Part shown: one piece after another, positions 27,411-33,615 of the stretch
Position numbering within the stretch: the stretch's first letter is position 1
Layout: each line of letters starts with the position of its first letter
Assembly: GCA_019636625.1 (NCBI GenBank)
Contig: JAHBXE010000003.1
Span: forward strand, 124,001-188,000
Source of the DNA: Phycisphaeraceae bacterium
Lineage (GTDB): Bacteria > Planctomycetota > Phycisphaerae > Phycisphaerales > UBA1924
Direction: 5' to 3'
Length of the DNA stretch: 64,000 nucleotides
Position numbers and translations under genes: made by a program
Notes under the pieces: generated by a model
Databases searched by the model: none
Seen by the model: the letters and a program-made list of their open reading frames with translations, nothing else
What the model was told of the DNA's origin: nothing

Positions 27411-27862
27411 TCAGGTCCAGATGTAGCGTTCATCCCACTCGAGGTTGTACTTGCGGAGGAGGGAGCGGACTTCATCCTTGTAGTCCATGGACGCATGGTG
27501 CTCCTTCTGGCCGGCGATGTACTGGCGGAGGGAGGCGGCGCCGGACTCGCCGATCGAGAAAGCGAAGTAGCCGTCCTGCCAATGGAACGCGTGCATGCCG
27601 GGGACCGTGGAGTGGAGCCACTTGGAGGAGTCGCGTTTGACTTCCTGCATGAACGTGGAGAGCGCCAGCGTCTTGTTCAGGCTCACGAACATGTGGATGT
27701 GGTGGCGGTCCCGTTGATGTCGAGGAGCGGGGAATCGAGGTTGTGGCAGATGCCGCCGATGTAGGCGAACAGGTTGGGCTCGATCTCGGGGGTGAGAAGG
27801 TCGGCGCGGTCCTTGGTGGAGAAGGTAATGTGGAGGAGGATGCGGGTGAGCGTGGAGGCCAT
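27411..27862 (-). pseudogene. Frameshifted REP-associated tyrosine transposase (Y1/IS200-like)
   Basis: The ATG at 27862 opens MASTLTRILLHITFSTKDRA, matching the intact transposase at 29967. After about 53 codons the frame breaks and similarity resumes in another frame (MFVSLNKTLALSTFMQEVKR ... NLEWDERYIWT). Alignment with the intact copy places one missing base at about 27703-27704, which removes the Asp codon just before the catalytic HxH motif. The later Tyr-bearing segment (RQYIAGQKEHH) is intact. Flanked by directly repeated mosaic elements A and B. A sequencing error is possible but the break is not in a homopolymer. Confidence 0.8.
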
Positions 27863-27884
27863 GGAATGAACGTACATCGGCCGA

Positions 27885-28130
27885 CAGCCCGAAGGGCTGG
27901 GGAGTGAATAGGCGGGGGTCGCCGCGGAGCGGTACCCCCGCAAGAGAAGGGGTCCAGCGGGAGCAGCCTGAAGGGCTGCGAGGGGGGTTCGTGGGTTGAG
28001 AGTGGTGGTCGGGGAGAGGGGGGATGGAGTGGCAGCCCTTCAGGCTGCGGGATTGTGTGGCGGGCTGACCGGGGGTGCCACTTCGCGGCGACCCCCGGCT
28101 ACGAACGGTCGAGCCCTTCGGGCTGGGGTA
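27885..28130 (+). repeat. Mosaic palindromic repeat, family 1, copy B
   Basis: Same modules and order as copy A, beginning CAGCCCGAAGGGCTG and ending GAGCCCTTCGGGCTGGGG, with about 90 percent similarity by eye in shared segments. It begins 23 bp upstream of the broken transposase start, so the pseudogene is bracketed by direct repeats. GGTnGGGTCTGGGGA-type short direct repeats continue to about 28185. Confidence 0.85.
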
Positions 28131-28253
28131 GGTTCGTGGAGTCTGGGGAAAGTTGGTGGGGTCTGGGGAGGGTTGGTGGGGTCGTCGCTCTTGACATGAG
28201 AAACGCCCCCGCGCGACAACTCACCAAAGGCACCGATGCCGACGGGGTCGCAA

Positions 28254-28289
28254 CCCCCCCCCCCCCCCCCGCCCACCCCCCCCCCCCCC
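28254..28289 (+). repeat. Long C homopolymers (C17 and C14)
   Basis: Two uninterrupted C runs, 17 and 14 bases, separated by GCCCA, lie just beyond the stop of the HIT gene. Such tracts slip readily in replication and in sequencing. They sit outside any gene I can support, so no phase-variable product is proposed. Confidence 0.8.
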
Positions 28290-28298
28290 GCCACGCCC

Positions 28299-28760
28299 TC
28301 ACCGGCTCGCGCCGAACCCCATCGCCGCGCGCAACTTCTCAATCAACGCGCGACGCTCTTCACCGCTCATCGTCCCCCTGAGCCGCTCCTCCGGCCACAC
28401 CCACACCGCCTTCGTCGGCTCCGGATCGTCCGCGTGCCGCGGGATCACATGCCAGTGAATGTGCGGCACGAGATTCCCCAGGCACTCGTAGTTGATACGC
28501 GGCGGCCCGCCGCCCCTGCCTGACGCCGGAAACACCGACCGTATCGCCGCCGCCACTCGCGCGACATCGTCGAACACCCGGCCCTGCTCCGCGGCGGACA
28601 AGGCCGCGAGATGCTCGTGGTGCTCCTTCAGCAGCAGCACGCACCAGCCCGGCGCGCCCTGGTTCTCACCCAGCACCACCCACGATGTCGGAAGTTCGGC
28701 GATCCGGTCGCCGTCCGTCTCCATCTTCGCAATCCGGGCGCACATCGGGCAGGCAGACAT
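28299..28760 (-). CDS. HIT-family hydrolase/transferase
   Basis: 153 residues. Contains the histidine triad HIHWHVIPRH at about residues 95-104, within the usual N-terminal HIT fold (CVLLLKEHHEHLAALSAAEQ). It starts MSACPMCARI, whose CxxC pair, with a downstream His, is a common structural zinc site in the family. Members hydrolyse or transfer nucleoside monophosphates. The ATG at 28760 is chosen because family similarity begins there. Next upstream on the same strand, 95 bp away, is the metallo-beta-lactamase-fold gene. Confidence 0.88.
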   Translation of the reverse strand: MSACPMCARIAKMETDGDRIAELPTSWVVLGENQGAPGWCVLLLKEHHEHLAALSAAEQGRVFDDVARVAAAIRSVFPASGRGGGPPRINYECLGNLVPHIHWHVIPRHADDPEPTKAVWVWPEERLRGTMSGEERRALIEKLRAAMGFGASR

Positions 28761-28855
28761 GCCGGCATCGTACGGACGCGATCTTGACGGGGGAGATCCC
28801 CGGCGCACTCCTGACCCACACTCGCCTCTGCGCTTTCCCTCGGCGGCCTCTGCAT

Positions 28856-29548
28856 TCAGAACGGCCTCTTCGTCGGGTTCACCACCACATTGTCCCGCCC
28901 CAGCACCAGCATGTCCGCGATCTCCACCGCCTCCGCGAAACTCTCCCTCGCCTTGTCCACATCCGACACCACCGGCAGCACCTTCCCCTGCTCCAGGTGC
29001 TCCACCGTCGCCACCGCATCCCCGCACACGAGCGTCGTGAACCGCTGCATCACCACGATCAGCCCGCACAGCCCCGGCGTCACACCCGGCAGCGGGAACA
29101 GATCGACCCGGTCCCCCTTCTCATCCGCCACATGATCGGGCGCGGCCTCGCACCGCCGCAGAATCGCGATGTCCTGCTCCATCACCCTCTGCATCTGTTC
29201 ATCCCCCTCCTCCGCCGCTTCCTGCACTTTCGCCACCAGCGCCGCCCCGATCGCCTCCCGCTCCGCCTGCCCGATCCACCACACCGCCTGATCAAACGCG
29301 AGCAATCCCCGCCGCGCCTCCGGGTTGAAACTCGTCAGGAAGACATGCGTGATCTCCCGCGGCTTCACACCCGCCCGCTCCTCCAGCCGCGCCACCACCG
29401 CCTGCTCGGGCAACCCGGGATCAACCAGGATCTTCTTCTTCCCCGCGTGGATCAGCGACGTCGTCGTGTGCCCCGCGCGAACGGGCTGCTTCTCGCCACG
29501 CAGCGGATGGGCGGACAGGGCGCCGATGGAGATGATGCGGAGGTCCAT
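28856..29548 (-). CDS. Metallo-beta-lactamase-fold protein with degenerate metal site
   Basis: 230 residues. The fold is recognisable from HTTTSLIHAGKKKILVDPGL, then THVFLTSFNPEARRGL, then PLPGVTPGLCGLIV and TTLVCGDAVA. The usual zinc ligands are largely missing: the HxHxDH loop reads TSFNPE and the later PGHTPG reads PGVTPG, though the Asp of CGDAV remains. It may therefore be a non-catalytic homologue, or use a different site. Starts at the ATG 29548 (MDLRIISIGALS). Same strand as, and upstream of, the HIT gene. Confidence 0.65.
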   Translation of the reverse strand: MDLRIISIGALSAHPLRGEKQPVRAGHTTTSLIHAGKKKILVDPGLPEQAVVARLEERAGVKPREITHVFLTSFNPEARRGLLAFDQAVWWIGQAEREAIGAALVAKVQEAAEEGDEQMQRVMEQDIAILRRCEAAPDHVADEKGDRVDLFPLPGVTPGLCGLIVVMQRFTTLVCGDAVATVEHLEQGKVLPVVSDVDKARESFAEAVEIADMLVLGRDNVVVNPTKRPF

Positions 29549-29616
29549 GAACGGGATGGTACCCAACACCCCTCGCTCCATTCCGGAATCGCGGGCGATG
29601 GACCGACCCGCCAAAA

Positions 29617-29750
29617 CGTTCCTCGCGTCTCTTCTGCTCCTTCGCCTTCTTCGGCTTCCTCCGCCTCTTCTGCTTCCTCTGCCTCTTCTGCTTCTTCGGC
29701 TTCTTCGGCTTCTTCGGCTTCCTCTGCCTCTTCGGCTTCTTCTGCTTCTT
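29617..29750 (+). repeat. Degenerate short tandem repeat (TTCTGC/TTCGGC units)
   Basis: About 130 bp of repeated 3-, 9- and 12-base units such as CTTCTTCGG, CCTCTTCTG and CTTCGGCTT. Open in all three forward frames, it would encode Ser/Ala runs one way and Lys/Gln runs the other, but no start or gene context supports translation. It abuts mosaic repeat C and, through it, the intact transposase. Confidence 0.75.
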
Positions 29751-29872
29751 CAGGCCGAAGGCCTGCACGTCAGTAGCCGGGGCGTGGAGCGAGTCTTCGA
29801 GCGACACCCCCGGACAGCGGCGCACTCATTCTCCCTGTTTAGCATGTGCTCCGCAGCCTGAAAGGCTGCTCG
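29751..29872 (+). repeat. Mosaic palindromic repeat, left flank of the intact transposase (C)
   Basis: Starts CAGGCCGAAGGCCTG, continues with GTCAGTAGCCGGGGCGTGG and a CACCCCCGGACAGCG segment, and ends with GCAGCCTGAAAGGCTGC. The block occurs in reverse complement at 30426-30546 on the other side of the transposase. It shares end palindromes with copies A and B but has a different central module. Confidence 0.8.
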
Positions 29873-29966
29873 TGACCGACCCGACCGCCCACTCTATCCC
29901 ACCGATCCGTGTCCGCATGCACGACGCTCTTGCGCGAGTTCGTCCTTCTGCTGGTATCTTCTCGCC

Positions 29967-30419
29967 ATGGCCTCGACGCTCACGAAAGTACTCCTGCATC
30001 TCACCTTCTCCACGAAGGACCGTGCGGCGGTAATCCCCGAAGCCCTCGAGCCCGACCTGTATTCGTACATCGGCGGGATATGCCGGCGCATGGGATCCCC
30101 CTTGTTGGCCATGGGCGGAACAGCCGACCACGTTCACATGCTGGTCAGCTTGGCCAAGACGGTCGCACTCTCGGACCTGATGATGGAGGTCAAACGCGAT
30201 TCATCCAAGTGGGTCAAGGAAAGGGACGACGCATCAAGAAACTTCGGCTGGCAGGATGGTTACTTCGGATTCTCCATCGGTGAGTCGGGCGTTGATGTGC
30301 TCCGCGCGTACATCGCGAATCAGAAGCAACACCACACGTCCGTCGACTTCAAGGACGAGGTGCGGGCATTCCTGCGCAAGTACGGGATCGAATGGGATGA
30401 GCGGTACGCCTGGATTTGA
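29967..30419 (+). CDS. REP-associated tyrosine transposase (Y1/IS200-like)
   Basis: 150 residues, a full-length single-domain Y1 transposase. The HUH motif is in GTADHVHMLVSL and the nucleophilic tyrosine is in RAYIANQKQHH, with the helper KRDSSKW and a C-terminal EWDERYAWI. Such enzymes cut and rejoin single-stranded DNA at hairpins; RAYT members act on REP palindromes rather than on classic IS ends. Its flanks are inverted copies of a palindromic repeat (C and D), as expected for a RAYT locus. A frameshifted relative lies at 27411-27862. Confidence 0.88.
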   Translation: MASTLTKVLLHLTFSTKDRAAVIPEALEPDLYSYIGGICRRMGSPLLAMGGTADHVHMLVSLAKTVALSDLMMEVKRDSSKWVKERDDASRNFGWQDGYFGFSIGESGVDVLRAYIANQKQHHTSVDFKDEVRAFLRKYGIEWDERYAWI

Positions 30420-30425
30420 CGCGGC

Positions 30426-30546
30426 GAGCAGCCTTTCAGGCTGCGGAACGTTGGGTGAGAAGAGGCCGGGTGCGCCCGCTGTCCGGGGGTGTCGTCGCCA
30501 AGCCTCCTCCACGCCCCGGCTACTGACGATCAGGCCCTTCGGGCTG
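30426..30546 (-). repeat. Mosaic palindromic repeat, right flank of the intact transposase (D)
   Basis: Reverse complement of repeat C with small differences: begins with GCAGCCTTTCAGGCTGC just 7 bp after the transposase stop, contains CCGCTGTCCGGGGGTGTCGT and ACGCCCCGGCTACTGAC, and ends AGGCCCTTCGGGCT. C and D therefore form imperfect inverted repeats about 120 bp long around the gene. Confidence 0.8.
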
Positions 30547-30670
30547 AAGATGTGGATTCACTCCCCATATCCGACCGCGCTCCGAGCGCCCGCGCAAAAG
30601 TCCGCACGCACGCCGAGCGCCCCCGCCAAGAGTTGGTGCACACGACACCGTTGCCGCCGCCCCCGACCCC

Positions 30671-31255
30671 CTACCCCTCCCCACCCGGATCCACATCCGC
30701 CTTCAACCTCTCCAGCAGCGGGTGCCTCCCCTCCTTCTTCGCCTTGAGCCGCTCCACCACCAACGGCGGCACCATCGCCGACAGCGCCGTCAGGTCCTTG
30801 CCCATCGCCGTGATCTGCTTGATCAGACTCGAACTTGTGTACGCGAACGTCTGCCCCGCCACGACAAACGCCGTCTCCAGGTTCGCCACCTCGCGGTTGG
30901 TCACCGCCTGCTGCACCTCGTACTGCAGGTCCGACAGGTTCCGCACGCCGCGCAGCAGCGCCGTCGCCCCCACCGACCTCGCAAAGTCCACCGTCAGCCC
31001 CGCGAACGACCGCACCTTCACCGGCGCCGCCCCCGGCTCCTCACGCACCAGCTCCGCCACCAGAGCCGCGGCCATTTCCACCCGCTCCTCCGGTGAAAAC
31101 AGCGACTCCTTCCCCGGGTGCCGCCCCACCGCCACGATCAACTCATCAAAGAGCCGCCGCCCACGCCGGATCACATCCAGGTGCCCGTACGTAATCGGGT
31201 CAAAGGACCCGGGAAACACGATGCGGTGCAGGGCTGGGGAAGTCGACGGGGGCAC
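30671..31255 (-). CDS. coaD: Phosphopantetheine adenylyltransferase
   Basis: About 194 residues. Transfers AMP from ATP to 4'-phosphopantetheine, the penultimate step of coenzyme A synthesis, in the cytosol. Motifs: RIVFPGSFDPITYGHLDVI (the T/HxGH nucleotide-binding site), LLRGVRNLSDLQYE, and FAYTSSSLIKQI. A C-terminal extension of about 25 residues (KKEGRHPLLERLKADVDPGG) exceeds the usual length. The start is uncertain: a GTG at 31255 is given, a TTG at 31279 is also in frame, and no ATG precedes the core. Confidence 0.9.
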   Translation of the reverse strand: MPPSTSPALHRIVFPGSFDPITYGHLDVIRRGRRLFDELIVAVGRHPGKESLFSPEERVEMAAALVAELVREEPGAAPVKVRSFAGLTVDFARSVGATALLRGVRNLSDLQYEVQQAVTNREVANLETAFVVAGQTFAYTSSSLIKQITAMGKDLTALSAMVPPLVVERLKAKKEGRHPLLERLKADVDPGGEG

Positions 31256-31275
31256 GCGGATAGTGTAGCGAAAGC

Positions 31276-31357
31276 GCAAAGCTCAAAGCGCAAACGCAGA
31301 GCCGAAAACCCAGAGCCGCCAGCCCTCCTGTTCCCCACTTTGCGCTTTGAGCGTTGC
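31276..31357. repeat. Inverted repeat between coaD and its upstream neighbour
   Basis: Arms GCAAAGCTCAAAGCGCAAA (31276-31294) and TTTGCGCTTTGAGCGTTGC (31339-31357) are complementary at 18 of 19 positions around a 44-bp loop. Related words (TTTGCG, CGCTTTGA, CTCTGCG) occur at about 800-830 and 58630-58792, which suggests one family of dispersed palindromes. Confidence 0.6.
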
Positions 31358-31367
31358 GTTTTGAGCC

Positions 31368-31637
31368 TTACGAAGGCATCGGCGCCAACCACGGGATCAG
31401 GTACTCGACGAAGATGAACGCCGCCACCCCCAGCCCGATCATCGCCAGGATGATCTGCACCGTCATCACCCCCACCGCACGCCAGTACCCCGTCAGGTCC
31501 CGCATCCGCACCGCCCGGTACGTCACCGAAATCAGAAACGACAACGGCACCAGGAACGCCCACCACTGCGAATGCAGATTCAGCGGATCCAGAAACGGCC
31601 GCCAACCCACAACCAACATGTCCGCCACGCTCACCAT
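31368..31637 (-). CDS. Small membrane protein
   Basis: 89 residues with two clear transmembrane segments, WWAFLVPLSFLISVTYRAV and VGVMTVQIILAMIGLGVAAF, separated by a short basic loop (RMRDLTGYWR). No motif for function is visible. It lies 44 bp downstream of another membrane protein gene on the same strand, likely co-transcribed. The start is the ATG giving MVSVADMLVVGW; a later ATG six codons on is possible. Confidence 0.65.
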   Translation of the reverse strand: MVSVADMLVVGWRPFLDPLNLHSQWWAFLVPLSFLISVTYRAVRMRDLTGYWRAVGVMTVQIILAMIGLGVAAFIFVEYLIPWLAPMPS

Positions 31638-31681
31638 GCCGCCATCTCATCCAAACGAGGAATCTGTCACCACCTCGCCCC

Positions 31682-32212
31682 CTACTGCTTCCTCCCGTGC
31701 ATCGCCGCATCGATAATCACCAGCAGGTTCAACATCCCCGCGATCGTCGAGAACAGCGTCCCCAGTTCGTTCATCCGTCCCAGCGACACCGAGCTCGACG
31801 GCCCCTGCCCCGGTTCCGCCGGCCGCGGCCGGCCGTCGGGCCCCCGGACCTCGTGCGGCCAAGGTGACCGCAGAACCTCCCGTCCCGCCGCATCCTTCGA
31901 CACCACCTTCAGATGGTGCTGGTGGATGTAGTCCACCCCGAACGTGATCGGCCCCACCAGCGCCTGCCCGGCGAACCAGATCGTGTTTTCCCTGCGATCC
32001 ACCGCGTCGATCCCCCCGATCAGCAGGCCCCCGACAAACAACCCGAGTATCCCCGATGCGATCAGCACCGCCCGCCGCTTCTCCCCAAGGTACCAGTGCC
32101 CCAGCCCCGGAAACGCAAACGCCAGCACCATCGCCACGGGATCAAACCGGTCCGGACCGTACCGCACCGGGGCGGGAGCCGCGCTCGCGTTCTGGGCCGT
32201 GGGAATGGGCAT
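31682..32212 (-). CDS. Membrane protein, DUF6677-like
   Basis: 176 residues. The start FAFPGLGHWYLGEKRRAVLI is the characteristic opening of small planctomycetal membrane proteins (recalled as DUF6677), followed by a second helix GILGLFVGGLLIGGI, a soluble loop, and a C-terminal helix GTLFSTIAGMLNLLVIIDAA. Function unknown; the GLGHWYLG motif resembles TM2-type domains. It overlaps nothing, precedes the 89-residue membrane protein by 44 bp, and is divergent from the acidic protein gene. Confidence 0.7.
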   Translation of the reverse strand: MPIPTAQNASAAPAPVRYGPDRFDPVAMVLAFAFPGLGHWYLGEKRRAVLIASGILGLFVGGLLIGGIDAVDRRENTIWFAGQALVGPITFGVDYIHQHHLKVVSKDAAGREVLRSPWPHEVRGPDGRPRPAEPGQGPSSSVSLGRMNELGTLFSTIAGMLNLLVIIDAAMHGRKQ

Positions 32213-32358
32213 GAGCCGGGGGTCTTCTCCGGGCGGTTGACCACGCCGCCGTAGGGGTCAAGGATCGGGCCGATTGGCCGGGAGTGTACCCGACCCGGGG
32301 ACCCCGCAGGTTCGCGGCGTGCCCCGAAAAAAAATCTCCGGATCAGGCCCAAAGGGGT

Positions 32359-32386
32359 TTGACACCGGCGGAGCGGACAGTAGTGT
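32359..32386 (+). promoter_or_regulatory. Sigma-70-type promoter for the acidic protein gene
   Basis: Perfect -35 box TTGACA (32359-32364), 16-bp spacer, and -10-like TAGTGT (32381-32386), followed 44 bp later by the ATG at 32431. Confidence 0.5.
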
Positions 32387-32430
32387 GTCGGCGCGTGACC
32401 TGATTCGCGGTGGACCGAAAGGGAAGGACT

Positions 32431-32661
32431 ATGGTGGTGGACCTGCACAAGGATCGTCGGGAACTGGAAGCGTGGCGCCTGCCCGAGTCCGAGTTTGTCA
32501 TGTACGACGAAGATGAGGATGAGGAGGGCGAGGAGTTCGGCGGGGATGAGGGGTTCGAAGAGGACGATGAGTTCGGCGATGAGGACGACGATTTCCTCGA
32601 TGATGAAGAAGAAGTCGAGGGCGATGAAGAGTTTGACGATGAGGACGACGACGACCTCTAG
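32431..32661 (+). CDS. Highly acidic small protein
   Basis: 76 residues. After a short mixed N-terminus (MVVDLHKDRRELEAWRLPES) the last 50 or so residues are almost entirely Asp, Glu, Gly and Phe, giving a very low pI. Such proteins may act as histone-like or polycation mimics or as low-affinity metal or RNA polymerase partners, but nothing here shows which. The ATG has GGAAGG in the right place and a consensus-like promoter lies upstream. A GTG seven codons earlier is possible. Confidence 0.7.
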   Translation: MVVDLHKDRRELEAWRLPESEFVMYDEDEDEEGEEFGGDEGFEEDDEFGDEDDDFLDDEEEVEGDEEFDDEDDDDL

Positions 32662-32700
32662 CCTTCTCTGAACGCTCGACGGTCGCCACGGAGGACCGTC

Positions 32701-33099
32701 ATGCCCTCAACCCCCGATAACCCCGACCAACCCAAGCTCAAGCACGTCGGCGAGGAGAAACGCGGCCCCGACCGGCGCAAGGCCGATCTCGGCGGCCCCT
32801 CCGGCCTCGAACGTCGCCGCGGCCCCGGCCGCCGGCTCTCCGACTTCACCCGCGCCGCGGAAGAAGGCGAACTGACGCAGGAGCAGTTCATGTTCGTCAT
32901 GGCCATCGAGGGCTTCAAGAAGGCCAATAACAAGGTCTACCCCTCCTGGACGGACGTCCTCGAAGTCGTCCGCCTCCTCGGCTACCGCAAGACCCTCCCG
33001 TCATCCATCAAGCTCCGGGCGGCCGAGGACTGGCAGGAAGCCCCCGACGCCCCCGCCGCCGTCCGCCCTGTCCGGCGCGAGGACCGCGAAGCGGCGTAG
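32701..33099 (+). CDS. Conserved hypothetical protein
   Basis: 132 residues. A basic N-terminal half (RGPDRRKADLGG ... ERRRGPGRRLSD) precedes a compact helical domain (LTQEQFMFVMAIEGFKKANN then YPSWTDVLEVVRLLGYRK). The domain resembles small DNA-binding or scaffold helices found in planctomycetes, though I cannot name the family. The start has GGAGGAC six bases upstream. It lies 39 bp after the acidic protein gene in the same direction and may be co-transcribed. Confidence 0.7.
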   Translation: MPSTPDNPDQPKLKHVGEEKRGPDRRKADLGGPSGLERRRGPGRRLSDFTRAAEEGELTQEQFMFVMAIEGFKKANNKVYPSWTDVLEVVRLLGYRKTLPSSIKLRAAEDWQEAPDAPAAVRPVRREDREAA

Positions 33100-33282
33100 C
33101 CCGATAAACCACGACTTTCAGCGGAAATTCCAGGCCCCCAGGCCCGGGATCGCCGCCCGAGCACTTCCGATCCAGCCCTCCCCGCGGCAGGACTTGGCGT
33201 CGCCCCCACCACCCCGCCCCCGGGCTCCACGCGGACCCCCGGTGGAAATCCTGCTCATTTTTCAGAATTCGGGGCGCGGCGG

Positions 33283-33466
33283 TGGGGTGTTTAACGCATT
33301 TAAATATGCACGAGGTGGAGGGGTGCGACCGTAGCCGGTGCACCGGGTGTGCGCCGCGCGGCCAGAGTCCTTTGACCCCGCGGGAGGCCCCCTTCCTCTA
33401 CGGCCTTCCGTGGCGAACCGCATGCCCCGCCGCGATCCTGACCTCGCGGCGGGGCGGCTTCGTTTT
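33283..33466 (+). ncRNA. Candidate small RNA ending at a terminator hairpin
   Basis: No supported gene lies between 33100 and 33615. An AT-rich patch (GTTTAACGCATTTAAATATGC, about 33289-33308, near-palindromic) is followed by about 115 bp of G/C-rich, pairing-rich sequence and then by a terminator-like hairpin at 33424-33466. This could be a short structured RNA. It is not recognisably tmRNA, RNase P, SRP or 6S RNA. Sequence before it (33100-33282) holds nothing I can assign. Confidence 0.2.
33424..33466 (+). terminator. Rho-independent terminator-like hairpin
   Basis: A 12-bp perfect stem GCCCCGCCGCGA/TCGCGGCGGGGC with an 8-base loop (33424-33455), then GGCTTCGTTTT. It shares its stem sequence with the next hairpin at 33555-33588. 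Confidence 0.55.
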
Positions 33467-33549
33467 GGACCGGCCTCCGGCAGTTCCGGCCAAGCCAGAA
33501 CGGTCGAGCCGTCAACTCCAATCTCCCGTACCGCCGTGCGCACATCAGC

Positions 33550-33588
33550 AAAACGCCCCGCCGCGATCCTGACCGATCGCGGCGGGGC
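33550..33588 (-). terminator. Rho-independent terminator for the dockerin-tailed gene at 33616-36123
   Basis: On the minus strand a perfect 14-bp stem GCCCCGCCGCGATC/GATCGCGGCGGGGC with a 6-base loop is followed by GTTTTGC. It begins 28 bp beyond the stop codon. Confidence 0.7.
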
Positions 33589-33615
33589 AGACTTGTCGCG
33601 AACTCCTGCCGTGGC

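Noticed and set aside
29617..29750. Ser/Ala-rich or Lys-rich coding repeat
   Set aside because: Open in several frames but lacks a start, ribosome binding site or neighbouring domain; treated as a short tandem repeat.
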